64,000 nt of DNA, taken from JAZKID01 sp965247525. GTDB taxonomy: Bacteria; Pseudomonadota; Alphaproteobacteria; Rhizobiales; UBA4765. Below the pieces are notes generated by a model. The model was not told the origin of the DNA. It did no database searches and saw only the letters and a list, made by a program, of their open reading frames with translations. Location: assembly GCA_965247525.1 (NCBI GenBank), contig OZ252015.1, positions 1,054,001 through 1,118,000 of the forward strand, read 5' to 3'. Shown one piece after another: positions 1 to 8,659 of this stretch. Positions within the stretch are counted from its first letter, which is position 1, and each line of letters opens with the position of its first letter. A program made the translations under genes and the position numbers.

Positions 1-504
1 ATGGGCTTTTTTAGCAAAGACATCAAAACATTGAATGATCTGCACCTGCACACTTTGCAAGATATTTATTATGCAGAAAAACAGATCATCAAGGCACTCC
101 CTACAATGATCAAAAATGCTACAAATCGTGAGCTTACAGCGGGCTTCCAGGCACATCTCACACAAACTGAAAGCCACGTTTCTCGACTTGAACAAGTTTT
201 CAAGCTTCTTGATAAAGAACCTAAGCAGGTTACATGCCCAGCTATTGACGGCATTTTGAAAGAAGCAAACGAGATCACTGGTGATATTGACGACAAAAGC
301 GTTCTTGACGCTGCTCTTATAGCTGCCGCTCAGGCTGTCGAGCATTATGAGATCACACGTTACGGCACTTTGATTGCATGGTCGAACGAGCTTGGCCTTT
401 CAGACGTTGCAAAGATTTTGCAGCAGACACTCGATGAAGAAAAGAAGACAGACGAGAAGCTTTCTAAACTTGCTGAGAGCAAAGTGAATTCAAAAGCTGC
501 TTGA
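1..504 (+). CDS. DUF892 (YciE/YciF-type) ferritin-like protein
   Basis: The protein has 167 residues and begins at the first base of the window, so its upstream region cannot be seen and an earlier start is possible. It is almost all helix and carries the family signature: an early DIYYAEKQI helix and a later QAVEHYEITRYGTL helix, whose Glu and His residues would form the ferritin-like metal site. DUF892 proteins are four-helix stress proteins of unsettled biochemistry. A second copy (10178-10672) shares these motifs and the same layout, so the two are paralogues. A GC-rich hairpin follows the stop codon. The family call is firm and the function is not known. Confidence 0.9.
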   Translation: MGFFSKDIKTLNDLHLHTLQDIYYAEKQIIKALPTMIKNATNRELTAGFQAHLTQTESHVSRLEQVFKLLDKEPKQVTCPAIDGILKEANEITGDIDDKSVLDAALIAAAQAVEHYEITRYGTLIAWSNELGLSDVAKILQQTLDEEKKTDEKLSKLAESKVNSKAA

Positions 505-520
505 CACTCAACCTTTCAAA

Positions 521-546
521 ACTGCCTGGCTTACGGCCAGGCAGTG
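521..546. terminator. Hairpin downstream of the first DUF892 gene
   Basis: A near-perfect inverted repeat, ctgcctggc / gccaggcag with a short loop, lies 17 bases after the stop codon. No T run follows on the plus strand, so it may be a weak or factor-assisted terminator or an mRNA-stabilising hairpin. Confidence 0.5.
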
Positions 547-701
547 TATAAAAAACGCGCTGTTGCAATGACCCATCTTAGACCATTTTGTATTCATTAT
601 TCTTAAATTCTTCGGACTCGCAAATATGTGTCTTCTGCAACCATTACAGCTGCAAAATAAAAATACATAAATAATTAGTTTTTATAAACTACGTTACTTA
701 T

Positions 702-926
702 ATGAAAACGCAGGTCTTTCTAGCATCAAGAGTATTTTGTCTTGTGTGCAAAGAGATTTTTACGTGCAAATCAGGCGTAACTTCAGTCGAATACGGGTTG
801 ATTGCCGCTGGCATAGCACTTGTGATTATTCCGGCTACAGTTGTTTCTGGCGGCAACACCAAAAGTGTTATGGAGTATCTTTCCTCCTCTCTTACCCCTG
901 TTTCTACAGCCTGGCCAATGGAATAA
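702..926 (+). CDS. Flp/Fap-type pilin-like small protein
   Basis: This 74-residue protein has the Flp prepilin layout: a short basic leader, then Gly followed by VTSVEYGLIAAGIALVI, the Glu/Tyr (+5/+6) motif and hydrophobic helix used for prepilin peptidase cleavage and pilus packing. The leader is longer and more Cys-rich than in typical Flp pilins. No tad/cpa assembly genes lie in the window, so this is an orphan pilin gene or a remnant. A second reading frame with protein-like composition overlaps its 3' end and continues to 1240, which may mean that a longer pilin-like protein was broken by a frameshift. Confidence 0.6.
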   Translation: MKTQVFLASRVFCLVCKEIFTCKSGVTSVEYGLIAAGIALVIIPATVVSGGNTKSVMEYLSSSLTPVSTAWPME

Positions 927-928
927 CC

Positions 929-1240
929 GTGGGCGATTTTGGTACTTATCTCGACTTGACCGGTGCTGGCGACATCACGGCGGCGATATTGGCGGCCAAT
1001 GTGACCGGCAAGCCAACAATACGGTTTTTCAATTCCGATGCCGCGAATATTAATGGGCTGACCGCCGCCCAAGTCCTTGCCATCAGCGGCGGCGCACCAC
1101 TCCTGACTTTAAAAAGCAGGGGCGCTGGCCTTAGTTTTAACCCTGCCCCACCCGCTGGCGGCAGTATTACGGTCTCGGGCACAACCTACCAATACCGAGA
1201 CAGCGGTGGCACTATTATTGCCAGCGTCAAACTTTCTTAA
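929..1240 (+). CDS. Protein-like frame behind the Flp pilin, possible frameshifted extension
   Basis: From about 917 to the stop at 1240 the second plus frame reads as a convincing Gly/Ala/Thr-rich beta protein (GDFGTYLDLTGAGDI, TVSGTTYQYRDSGGTII). In the same frame before 910 it is only a shadow of the pilin. No good ribosome binding site precedes the possible GTG start at 929. The simplest reading is a one-base frameshift joining pilin and C-terminal domain, or a small gene with an unclear start. I do not recognise a family, and there is no support for function. Confidence 0.35.
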   Translation: MGDFGTYLDLTGAGDITAAILAANVTGKPTIRFFNSDAANINGLTAAQVLAISGGAPLLTLKSRGAGLSFNPAPPAGGSITVSGTTYQYRDSGGTIIASVKLS

Positions 1241-1264
1241 TTTCGAAATTCTCTATCTGTCTAA

Positions 1265-1761
1265 TCACTGTACATTTGCGATGCCGCTCCATGCTGTTGT
1301 GCAATCATTACTTCTCAGATCGGCTCTCATTGTCCAAGCCGATTTCGGCTTTCCCCATTGATGCAAAGCGTAGCGTGCGCGCTCCTTAGTCGCGATTGAC
1401 AACATCCATTGCAGCCATGAGAGCTGCCTGCTTCCGAACGTCACGCCAATCGAACAAATCTCTCCTACGCCTCTCCAATTCCCACAAATCCATCGCCATG
1501 ACACAGCACTTCACATAAGCAAGTTTTGGCTTCCATGCGCGCTGTAGGAGCGCTTCTGCTGCGCGCATCGGATCTGGTGTGAAGTCGCTTGGATAGGGCA
1601 GTGTGGTGCGCTGACGGCTGCAATGATAGCGCTGGGTCTTTGGATGAGGACTCGTTTTGATGAAAAAGTGCATGTCTTTCGTCATCAAGTTTTCGCAGCG
1701 TAGCTTTTCGCCCAGGCCCATGACAAATGTTGAAAGTGCTTCTCTAACCTCGCGCTGGTCT
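1265..1761 (-). pseudogene. umuC: umuC 3'-end fossil (Y-family polymerase C-terminal DUF4113 region)
   Basis: Read on the minus strand, this stretch encodes the C-terminal end of UmuC. It runs REALSTFVMGLGEKL, then HFFIKTSPH, TLPYPSDFT and KCCVMAMDL, then LMAAMDVVNRD. After a frame change near 1390 it continues ARYALHQWGKPKSAWTMRAD up to CTTAWSGI. These match the DUF4113 tail of pol V catalytic subunits in order and spacing. An in-frame TAG lies just upstream (near 1760), the polymerase domain is absent and the frame is broken. It is a dead remnant. The window has an intact alternative mutasome at 20934-26438. Confidence 0.8.
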
Positions 1762-1918
1762 GACAGCTAGCACCCAAAGCGCTGCCGCAATAAAATGTTG
1801 TCTTACCCTCGCAGTAATTGCACTAAAAGTTATTCCTGTTGTCTAAATGTTTGAGACTTCAATCTTTCAACCCTTGAAACGTTTCACTCGTATTTTTTCA
1901 TTGAACGCAACATTGCAT

Positions 1919-3094
1919 TTAAGGCTGAAGGACTACTTTTATACAGCCGTCTTTTTTCTCATTAAAAAGATCATAAGCTTTTGGCGCGTCTTCGAGTTTC
2001 ATACGATGAGTGATAATAGCTGATGGATCGATCGTTCCTTTAACAATCATGTTAAGCAATGGTTTCAAATAATGCTGCACATTGGTCTGTCCAGTTTTGA
2101 CGCTTAAACCTTTGTTCATTAGCGTGCCAAATGAAAACCCATTTATTGCACCAAGATACACGCCAGGAACAGATATTTTGCCGCCTTTTTTGCAGCATTT
2201 AACAATTTGTTCCAATGCATAAATACGAGGTGTCTGGATATGCAAATGCTCGCGCACCTCTTTCGTTGCCATGTCTACCATACCTGTGCCATGCGCTTCA
2301 GCTCCAACAGCATCGATACAGCATTCCGGTCCCATGCCCCCAGTCATTTGCATTAGCTTTTCATACACTTCATCCGCATCAACAGTATCAATAGTTTCAG
2401 CCTTGCCAATGCGGCGCGCAAGTTCAAGCCGCTCGGGAATGTGATCAATGGCGATAACTCGCTTTGCTCCGAGAAGCCACGCGCTTTGAATGCTAAATTG
2501 CCCAACAGGACCGCAGCCCCATACTGCAACCGTGTCACCGGGTTCGATATCGCAGTGCTCTGCCGCCATATATCCCGTCGGAAGAATATCGGATAGAAAT
2601 AAGACACGTTCGTCATTAAGACCTTCTGGGATAACAATAGGACCTACGTCAGCAAATGGTACGCGAACATATTCCGCCTGACCGCCGGAAAATCCGCCGA
2701 GCATATGCGAATAACCAAACATACCAGATGGCGAATGACCAAGTTGTTTCTTTGCAACCTCTTCATCAGGATTGCTGTTGTCGCACAGTCCGAAAAGATC
2801 CTTATCGCAAAAATGACAATGGCCACACGCAATAGTGAAAGGTACTACGACCCGGTCACCTTTTTTTAGATTTTTGACATTTGCACCAATTTCGACAACT
2901 TCGCCCATAAATTCGTGGCCCAGAATATCGCCTTCTTTCATCATCGGAACATAGCCATTGTATATATGAAGGTCTGAACCGCAAATAGCCGTCGACGTCA
3001 CACGAATGACAGCATCTCCAGCGTCTTCAATCACGGGATCTGGAACGACATCAACGCTTACATTTTTTTGGCCATGCCAGAGCAATGCTTTCAT
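1919..3094 (-). CDS. Zinc-dependent alcohol dehydrogenase, formaldehyde-dehydrogenase-like
   Basis: A 391-residue medium-chain dehydrogenase. The N-terminal half has the catalytic zinc ligands (AICGSDLH, then GHEFMGEV) and a structural zinc loop with four Cys (CGHCHFCDKDLFGLC). The C-terminal half has a Rossmann nucleotide site with AVWGCGPVGQF. The long insert and MKALLWHG start resemble the glutathione-independent formaldehyde dehydrogenase-like subgroup often found in stress regions of alphaproteobacteria. The real substrate is not known. A GGAAC-N16-TGTT element lies upstream (3143-3167), suggesting EcfG control. The next dehydrogenase gene is upstream on the same strand but 123 bases away, so a separate promoter is likely. 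Confidence 0.88.
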   Translation of the reverse strand: MKALLWHGQKNVSVDVVPDPVIEDAGDAVIRVTSTAICGSDLHIYNGYVPMMKEGDILGHEFMGEVVEIGANVKNLKKGDRVVVPFTIACGHCHFCDKDLFGLCDNSNPDEEVAKKQLGHSPSGMFGYSHMLGGFSGGQAEYVRVPFADVGPIVIPEGLNDERVLFLSDILPTGYMAAEHCDIEPGDTVAVWGCGPVGQFSIQSAWLLGAKRVIAIDHIPERLELARRIGKAETIDTVDADEVYEKLMQMTGGMGPECCIDAVGAEAHGTGMVDMATKEVREHLHIQTPRIYALEQIVKCCKKGGKISVPGVYLGAINGFSFGTLMNKGLSVKTGQTNVQHYLKPLLNMIVKGTIDPSAIITHRMKLEDAPKAYDLFNEKKDGCIKVVLQP

Positions 3095-3142
3095 AACTTC
3101 GTTATCTCCATTTATTTAAACGTTCGCCTATGTGTTAGCTGC

Positions 3143-3167
3143 AACAAAAGATTGCACACAATGTTCC
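3143..3167 (-). promoter_or_regulatory. Candidate EcfG (general stress sigma) promoter
   Basis: Minus-strand GGAAC (3167-3163), 16-base spacer, TGTT (3146-3143), about 50 bases before the dehydrogenase start. The alphaproteobacterial EcfG consensus is GGAAC-N16/17-CGTT, so there is one mismatch in the -10. Confidence 0.5.
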
Positions 3168-3217
3168 AGCAAAAAAAACTTGGAAAATAATGCGAAACTG
3201 TTATTCAGTTACGAAAA

Positions 3218-4312
3218 TTAGAAGCCGATTTTACTCAATAATGTTTGGTCTTCTTTTTTGTCGTTCAATGAGGCAATATCGATCACGTAACGATAGTCAG
3301 GATTGCCTTTGTCGATTTCCTTATAGATTTCATTAATTGCGTCGATATTGATGATTTGAATGTTGGACACAATGTTATGTTCAGCGCAAAAATCTAGCAC
3401 TTCCTGCGTTTCTGCAATACTGCCAATGACCGATGAGCTAATGCTGCGACGGTCCATAATCATTTTACCCATATCAACCCCTTTGCTTAGAGGCATCAAA
3501 CAACCCACTATCGTTATAACGCCATTCAATGTGAGAAGTGGAATATAGGGATTAATATCATGCTCTTCAGGAATTGTGCTGAGGATAAAATCGAATTTTT
3601 TTTCATGCGCTTTCATTTTTTGATTGTCTGTCGATAACAAGACCGCAGCGCCCATTTTTGTTGCATCCGACTGCTTGTGCTCAGACGTCGTAATAACGGT
3701 CACTTCAGCACCCATAGCGAGCGCCAACTTAACAGCCATCTGGCCTAGACCGCCCAGACCAACAATGCCAATCTTACTACCTTTACCGACGTTCCAATAT
3801 TTTAATGGAGAATAAGTTGTTACGCCGGCGCACATGATGGGTGCGGCAGCGGCGTGATCCATCCCTTCTGGAATTTTCAGAACAAAATCTTCCCTTACGA
3901 CAATAAGCTTCGAATAGCCGCCAAATGTATTGTTCTCTTCTTTAGGCGTGCGTGAATTGCCGTTGTAAGTGCCAAGAAAACCATTATCGCAATAATTCTC
4001 CAGACCGTTGTGGCAAGGTGCGCAATTATGGCAACTGTCAACCATGCACCCAACGCCTACAATGTCACCAACTTTATGCATTTTGGCACTAGGGCCGAGG
4101 CGAGTTACTCGACCGACAATCTCGTGGCCTGGCATGCAAGGATAGATTGAGTTCTTCCATTCATTTTTGACTTGATGGACATCGGAATGACACACGCCAC
4201 AAAACAAAATATCGATCTCAACATCGTTTGTTTGCGGTTCACGCCGTTCGATTTCCATAGGTTTTAGATCGCTAAATGAATTGTGGGCAGCGTAGCCAAT
4301 CGTTCGAGACAT
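3218..4312 (-). CDS. NAD(P)-dependent alcohol dehydrogenase, cinnamyl-alcohol-dehydrogenase type
   Basis: A 364-residue zinc alcohol dehydrogenase of the YahK/CAD group, which reduces aldehydes with NADPH in most studied members. Visible motifs are the catalytic zinc site GVCHSDVH and PGHEIVGRV, the structural zinc cluster CHNCAPCHNGLENYC, and the Rossmann motif GIVGLGGLGQMAVKLA. An ITTSEHK segment after beta-2 is compatible with NADPH. The polypeptide carries a short, charged C-terminal tail (about 18 residues) beyond the usual end. It is followed on the same strand by the other dehydrogenase. It probably works in aldehyde detoxification, by inference only. Confidence 0.88.
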   Translation of the reverse strand: MSRTIGYAAHNSFSDLKPMEIERREPQTNDVEIDILFCGVCHSDVHQVKNEWKNSIYPCMPGHEIVGRVTRLGPSAKMHKVGDIVGVGCMVDSCHNCAPCHNGLENYCDNGFLGTYNGNSRTPKEENNTFGGYSKLIVVREDFVLKIPEGMDHAAAAPIMCAGVTTYSPLKYWNVGKGSKIGIVGLGGLGQMAVKLALAMGAEVTVITTSEHKQSDATKMGAAVLLSTDNQKMKAHEKKFDFILSTIPEEHDINPYIPLLTLNGVITIVGCLMPLSKGVDMGKMIMDRRSISSSVIGSIAETQEVLDFCAEHNIVSNIQIINIDAINEIYKEIDKGNPDYRYVIDIASLNDKKEDQTLLSKIGF

Positions 4313-4450
4313 ACTAAATCCTTGAATGAGTAATGTTGAGAGGTCGATAAACGAGGCTTTTAAGCGTTATAAAAACACCCGAGTACAAATTACAAAATAT
4401 GGAGAGACCGGATTATAAAAATCCGCGCTCTCATAATGAAAAAAACATAA

Positions 4451-4472
4451 AAAAACGGGCTAAGCCCGCTTT
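4451..4472 (-). terminator. Rho-independent terminator of the small Asn/Gln-rich gene
   Basis: On the minus strand a GCGGGC-TTA-GCCCG hairpin is followed directly by a run of seven T, 22-40 bases after the stop codon at 4494. It separates this small gene from the dehydrogenase gene that follows. Confidence 0.8.
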
Positions 4473-4493
4473 TAAATTTATATAAGTTTCTTT

Positions 4494-4664
4494 TTACGAG
4501 GTTTTACGCTGCTCTGACTGCTTATCAGGAGAATTATTTTGCTGTTTGTTGTTCAAATCATTCTTCGTCTGCATATCATTTTTCTGAGTATTTGAAGATT
4601 GGCCACTTTGGTTATTTGACGAGTTGGTCTTACTAGCTTCATTTGAATTATTGGGAGTACCCAT
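4494..4664 (-). CDS. Small Asn/Gln/Ser/Lys-rich hydrophilic protein
   Basis: The chosen start is the ATG at 4664, preceded by AAAAGGAT at a good distance. A longer frame to 4703 begins with residues that look like leader sequence. The 56-residue product starts MGTPNNSNEASK and is almost wholly polar (Asn, Gln, Ser, Lys), with no hydrophobic core, membrane segment or Cys, and is expected to be disordered. Small proteins of this type near dehydrogenases and DUF892 genes in related bacteria are often stress-induced, but I do not recognise a named family. It has its own terminator, so it is probably a one-gene unit. Confidence 0.6.
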   Translation of the reverse strand: MGTPNNSNEASKTNSSNNQSGQSSNTQKNDMQTKNDLNNKQQNNSPDKQSEQRKTS

Positions 4665-4865
4665 GGTTTTTATCCTTTTCAATTGGTTACCTGAAATGAA
4701 CACACCACTAACAGCTTAGTTTCAAAATACATATTTTTTTAACATCCTTTTTGATTTCAATGTTTAATCAACATGCGACATAAATTTGAAAGTAACAAAA
4801 AGACGAAGTTTTAAAATTTTCAGCTCGTTGATAGACTTCCGCGCCAGCGCGTTTAACAAAATATG

Positions 4866-5048
4866 ATGTCACTTCTGCAAATTGATCCGCCGCTGCCGTT
4901 AGTCACGCCAAAAGGAAAAGCGTTCGCGCATTTTTTAATCAGTTACGGCGCTGAGAACACTCTTTATTGGGTTTGTTTTCAAAATGACACTGGAGAATCT
5001 TGGACATGGCCCAGTTCGAAAATTTGCATTGAAAAATCTGCGAGATAA
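4866..5048 (+). CDS. Conserved small hypothetical protein (about 60 residues)
   Basis: The product (MSLLQIDPPLPLVTPKGKA, then AHFLISYGAEN, WVCFQNDTGESWTW) resembles a short conserved protein seen in many Hyphomicrobiales. Its hallmarks are a proline-rich start, a YG-x-E-x3-WVCF segment and a tryptophan-rich end (recalled pattern, not searched). Two tandem ATG codons begin the frame (4863 and 4866) and the second is preferred by analogy. It is convergent with ligD on its right. Function unknown. Upstream at 4665-4862 the sequence is AT-rich with no clear promoter. Confidence 0.65.
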   Translation: MSLLQIDPPLPLVTPKGKAFAHFLISYGAENTLYWVCFQNDTGESWTWPSSKICIEKSAR

Positions 5049-5087
5049 ATTGCAGCTTTTTATTTTAGTTGTCTCAAAAAATTAAGT

Positions 5088-7682
5088 TTAAGGTCGCGAA
5101 ATCGTTAGGTTCAACGCTTTCAAATAACGTTCAGATAATTTTTGCTTGGTTTCAAAAAAACCCTTCCAAGGATTTTTCTCTAACTTTCTTAATTGTAATG
5201 GCAATGTTTCAATTGTAAAAATTGACGGCTTTAATGTCCCCTTTAGATCGGCCCATCCTATGGGTACTGCCACGGGCGCATTCTCGCGCGCACGTGCCGA
5301 AAAATTTGCTATTGCCGTAGAGGTTAAATCATTGCGCAGATAATCAACAAAAATTTTACCTTTGCGGCCTGTTTTGCTTGATTTTGAAATATATCGCGAA
5401 CGCGCATCGTGCTCCATTGATTGGGCGATTGCTTTTGCAAATTCCTTGATTGTCGGCCAGCCATATTTTGGCTCAATCGGTATGACAACGTGAAGGCCTT
5501 TCCCGCCAGTCGTTTTCACAAAGCTTTTTAAGCCAAACTCTTTCATGCGCTCACGAATATTAAAAGCGCCTTCAATAACCGCTTTAAAAGGAAGAGAAGG
5601 ATCGGGATCAAGGTCAAAAATAATTCTGTCGGGTAACAGCGGCTTGTCGGCACAACAGCCCCAGGGATGCAATTCAATCACACCCCATTGGATGAGCGTC
5701 ACCAGCCCCTTGGCATCCTTGATCATCATATACGTTTCGTTATGACCTTTGACCTTGATGCCCGTATCATAAAGATGCGGGGATTGGCCGCGTGCAATAT
5801 GCCGCTGAAAGAAACAAGGTTCTCCCGTTCCTTCGGGACAGCGCAGCATCGAAAGTGGCCGGTTAGCGACATATGGCAGAATTTGCTTTGCTATCTTGAA
5901 ATAATACTCAGCCAGTTGAATTTTTGTAATTGTAGTGCCGGGATAAATGAGACGGTCCGGATGCGTAATCACAATTCCGCCGACAGAAGTGCTTGCTGTT
6001 TTGATTTTTACTGGTTTGCCAAGCGCCTTATCAGATCGTTTTCTTGTTTTTCGCGATACGTTATCTTCAAGAGGCACAAGCGCATCACGCCGCACATCCG
6101 TCGGTGGCTTATCCTCACGCAGACCCTGATAAGAAGGATGGCGCAGATGGCAATCTTCCGTCCATTCAGTAAATTCGATTTCGCAAACCAATTTTGGCTT
6201 GACCCAAAGTGCGCTCCTCTTGCCATCAGCAGTAACGCATTCAAAAGCCATTTTTTTTAAAGTAAGCGCATCAAGCTTTTTTCTCAGATCACGCGAGGTC
6301 GCTTGATCAAAGCCGGTTCCGACTTTGCCCGCATAGCGCAGCTCTCCTTTCTCATAATAGCCAAGTAACAAGGCGCCTAACCCGCGACTCCTATGCTTTG
6401 GCAATGTAAAGCCACCAATGACAAATTCAGCGCGCTGGTGGCATTTCGTTTTCAACCAGACTTTGCTGCGCCCGCTTTTGTAGGGCGCATCGGCGCGTTT
6501 CGATATCGTCCCTTCAAAATGCAGGCCACAAAGCTTTTTTAAAAATGCCGCACCGCCTTGCTCGAAATGTTCGCTATAGAAAACGGCACCTGAATAATCT
6601 TGCTCGATGATTTCCTGCAATTTTTCTTTACGTTGCAGAAGTGATTGAGTGGTCAAATCCTTTCCATTAAGATGGAGCAAGTCAAAAGCATAAAACTGCA
6701 AATCGCCATCTTCTTTTTCGCTAAGAATTTTTTGCAAAAATTTAAAACTGCTAACGCCCTTTTTATCGAGAGAAACAACTTCGCCATCGATAATGGCATT
6801 GCTTATTGGCAATTTTGCCAATTTGCTCCCAAGCGGTGAAAATTTCCGCGTCCAGTCGAGACCTGTGCGCGTGAACATCTGGGCTTCGCCATTATTGATA
6901 TAAGCGAGAGCTCGATAGCCATCAAATTTGACTTCGTGAACCCATTGCTCACCTTGCGGCATCGTAGTCGTAAGGGTCGCAAGTTGGGGTGGTTGAAATT
7001 TCGGAAGTTTCGAAGACTTACCCGTTTTTTTTGACCTAGTTTGAGATAAAGGTTTTTTTGCAGAAGTTTTTGCGGTCTTTGTTCTTCCGCTCTGCCAAAC
7101 TCGACCGCCATCCTCGGTAATTTCTTCCATCTTTCGATGACTCAAAATACTAGTGATATTCTTTTCGAGAAAATTTTCGCTTTTACCGTCTTCGGCATAT
7201 TTGTCTTTGTGCTTTATCAGCAGCCAGTTATTTCGCTTTTCGCCTTTTGTGCGCATGCGTACGAGAGTCCACTCGCCGTTCAGACGCTTGCCGTGTACAA
7301 GGAAAACAAGCTTGCCATTCTTTAGGCCTTCGTGCGGATCGCCGACTGGCTCCCAAGTCCCCTCGTCCCATAGCATGACTGTGCCGCCGCCATACTGACC
7401 TTTGGGAATCGTCCCTTCGAATGTGCCGTAAGACACGGGATGGTCTTCCACTTCGACCGCTAGCCTTTTATCATTTGGATCGAAACTCGGACCGCGCGTT
7501 ACGGCCCAACTTTTGAGAACGCCATCCAGCTCGAGACGAAGATCATAATGCAGACGTGTCGCTGCATGTTTTTGAATAAAATAACGATGGCCAGCTTGCT
7601 TCTTTGAAACGCCTTTCGGCTCTGCAGTCTTTGTAAAATCACGCATTTCATTGTAGCGCGATAAGCTGACCTTCTTCGGCAT
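5088..7682 (-). CDS. ligD: ATP-dependent DNA ligase LigD (end-joining ligase/polymerase)
   Basis: LigD seals double-strand breaks in bacterial non-homologous end joining with Ku. The chosen start (MPKKVSLSRYNEM) lies one base past the Ku stop codon; a longer frame would run into ku. The 864-residue product has three domains in order. A 3'-phosphoesterase domain (about 30-175) carries HYDLRLELDG and HPVSYGTFEG. An ATP-dependent ligase domain (about 230-545) has its nucleotidyl-acceptor lysine in EVKFDGYR (Lys252). A primase-type polymerase domain (about 565-855) has the metal motif FDLDPDP. Between the first two lies a Ser/Lys-rich linker. The order PE-LIG-POL is the common alphaproteobacterial arrangement. 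It is probably co-transcribed with ku. Confidence 0.95.
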   Translation of the reverse strand: MPKKVSLSRYNEMRDFTKTAEPKGVSKKQAGHRYFIQKHAATRLHYDLRLELDGVLKSWAVTRGPSFDPNDKRLAVEVEDHPVSYGTFEGTIPKGQYGGGTVMLWDEGTWEPVGDPHEGLKNGKLVFLVHGKRLNGEWTLVRMRTKGEKRNNWLLIKHKDKYAEDGKSENFLEKNITSILSHRKMEEITEDGGRVWQSGRTKTAKTSAKKPLSQTRSKKTGKSSKLPKFQPPQLATLTTTMPQGEQWVHEVKFDGYRALAYINNGEAQMFTRTGLDWTRKFSPLGSKLAKLPISNAIIDGEVVSLDKKGVSSFKFLQKILSEKEDGDLQFYAFDLLHLNGKDLTTQSLLQRKEKLQEIIEQDYSGAVFYSEHFEQGGAAFLKKLCGLHFEGTISKRADAPYKSGRSKVWLKTKCHQRAEFVIGGFTLPKHRSRGLGALLLGYYEKGELRYAGKVGTGFDQATSRDLRKKLDALTLKKMAFECVTADGKRSALWVKPKLVCEIEFTEWTEDCHLRHPSYQGLREDKPPTDVRRDALVPLEDNVSRKTRKRSDKALGKPVKIKTASTSVGGIVITHPDRLIYPGTTITKIQLAEYYFKIAKQILPYVANRPLSMLRCPEGTGEPCFFQRHIARGQSPHLYDTGIKVKGHNETYMMIKDAKGLVTLIQWGVIELHPWGCCADKPLLPDRIIFDLDPDPSLPFKAVIEGAFNIRERMKEFGLKSFVKTTGGKGLHVVIPIEPKYGWPTIKEFAKAIAQSMEHDARSRYISKSSKTGRKGKIFVDYLRNDLTSTAIANFSARARENAPVAVPIGWADLKGTLKPSIFTIETLPLQLRKLEKNPWKGFFETKQKLSERYLKALNLTISRP

Positions 7683-7683
7683 T

Positions 7684-8538
7684 TTAAGCTGCCTTTTTGC
7701 GTCTTGTAGGTTTTTTTGTTTTAGTTTTTGCTCTAGTTGTCGCCTTCTTTGCTTTGGCAGGCCCATCCTTTGTACGCAAACTCTTTCGCAAAGCATCCAT
7801 CAGATTGATGATATTGCCAGCTGGTCTTTCTTTCACGACGTCGCGAGGCTTGCGACGTTCTTTTTTAGCATCGATCAATTCACGTAAAGCCTGGCGATAA
7901 TGATCGTGAAATTTTGATGGTTTAAAAGTCGCGCTCTTTTTCTTGATTAGCTCTTTTGCTAGATCCAGCTGGTCCTTGTCGACACTGCCTTTTGCAATGT
8001 CTTCAAAATAGGGATCGCTTTTGCGAAGCTCATCCTCGTATCGCAAAGTTTCTAGCAACAGGCCGGTTCCGCATGGGCGAATCGCGCATAGCCGCTCCCG
8101 GCCGGCGATTACCAGTTGCCCAAGACCTACCTTTTTGCTGGCGCGTAATGCTTCGCGAATGACAACAAAAGCATCTCCTGCAGCCTTGCCATCAGGTGCT
8201 ATAAAATAAGGTGTTTCGAAATAAATGACATCGATCGAATCTGCCGGCACAAACTGAACAATATCGAGTGTTTCTTTTGAAGGTAGCCTTAATTTTTTTA
8301 TTTCTTCAGGCTCAAGAATGACATACTCTCCCTTTTCAATCTCATAGCCTTTAACAATATCTTCTCTGTCGACAGGTTTCCCATCGACCACATTTTGATG
8401 GCGTACACGTTGCGTTGTAGGGCGATAAATTTCGTGAAGTGCAATCTGCTTTGAACGATTAAGCGCCGGAAAGACATCAACAGGCAGAGAAACCAATGAT
8501 AATCTTAATTGTCCGCTCCAATAAGGACGTAAGGCCAT
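7684..8538 (-). CDS. ku: Ku, DNA end-binding protein of bacterial NHEJ
   Basis: Homodimeric Ku rings bind broken DNA ends and recruit LigD. The start at 8538 (MALRPYWSG) is supported by AAGAGG six bases upstream; an ATG two codons earlier is less likely. The 284-residue protein has the canonical opening WSGQLRLSLVSLPV, the HQNVVDGK and GYEIEKGEYV segments and the core Ku beta-barrel. It ends in a Lys/Arg/Thr-rich tail like those that bind DNA and LigD. It is directly upstream of ligD (1-base gap), so the two are an operon. A TGAAC-N16-CGTT element at 8572-8596 suggests EcfG control, as reported for end-joining genes in rhizobia. Confidence 0.95.
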   Translation of the reverse strand: MALRPYWSGQLRLSLVSLPVDVFPALNRSKQIALHEIYRPTTQRVRHQNVVDGKPVDREDIVKGYEIEKGEYVILEPEEIKKLRLPSKETLDIVQFVPADSIDVIYFETPYFIAPDGKAAGDAFVVIREALRASKKVGLGQLVIAGRERLCAIRPCGTGLLLETLRYEDELRKSDPYFEDIAKGSVDKDQLDLAKELIKKKSATFKPSKFHDHYRQALRELIDAKKERRKPRDVVKERPAGNIINLMDALRKSLRTKDGPAKAKKATTRAKTKTKKPTRRKKAA

Positions 8539-8571
8539 GACCATCCTCTTACAAAATGCGATTCATGCCAT

Positions 8572-8596
8572 AACGAGTAAGAAGAGCGAAAGTTCA
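8572..8596 (-). promoter_or_regulatory. Candidate EcfG promoter for ku-ligD
   Basis: Minus strand TGAAC (8596-8592), 16-base spacer, CGTT (8575-8572), 34 bases before the Ku start. The -10 matches the consensus and the -35 differs from GGAAC in its first base. Confidence 0.45.
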
Positions 8597-8659
8597 CTGT
8601 TGAGTGTTGTATCTTTCCATTGTCAATGCAGTCACGTGTCTAAAAATGATAGATCTATG

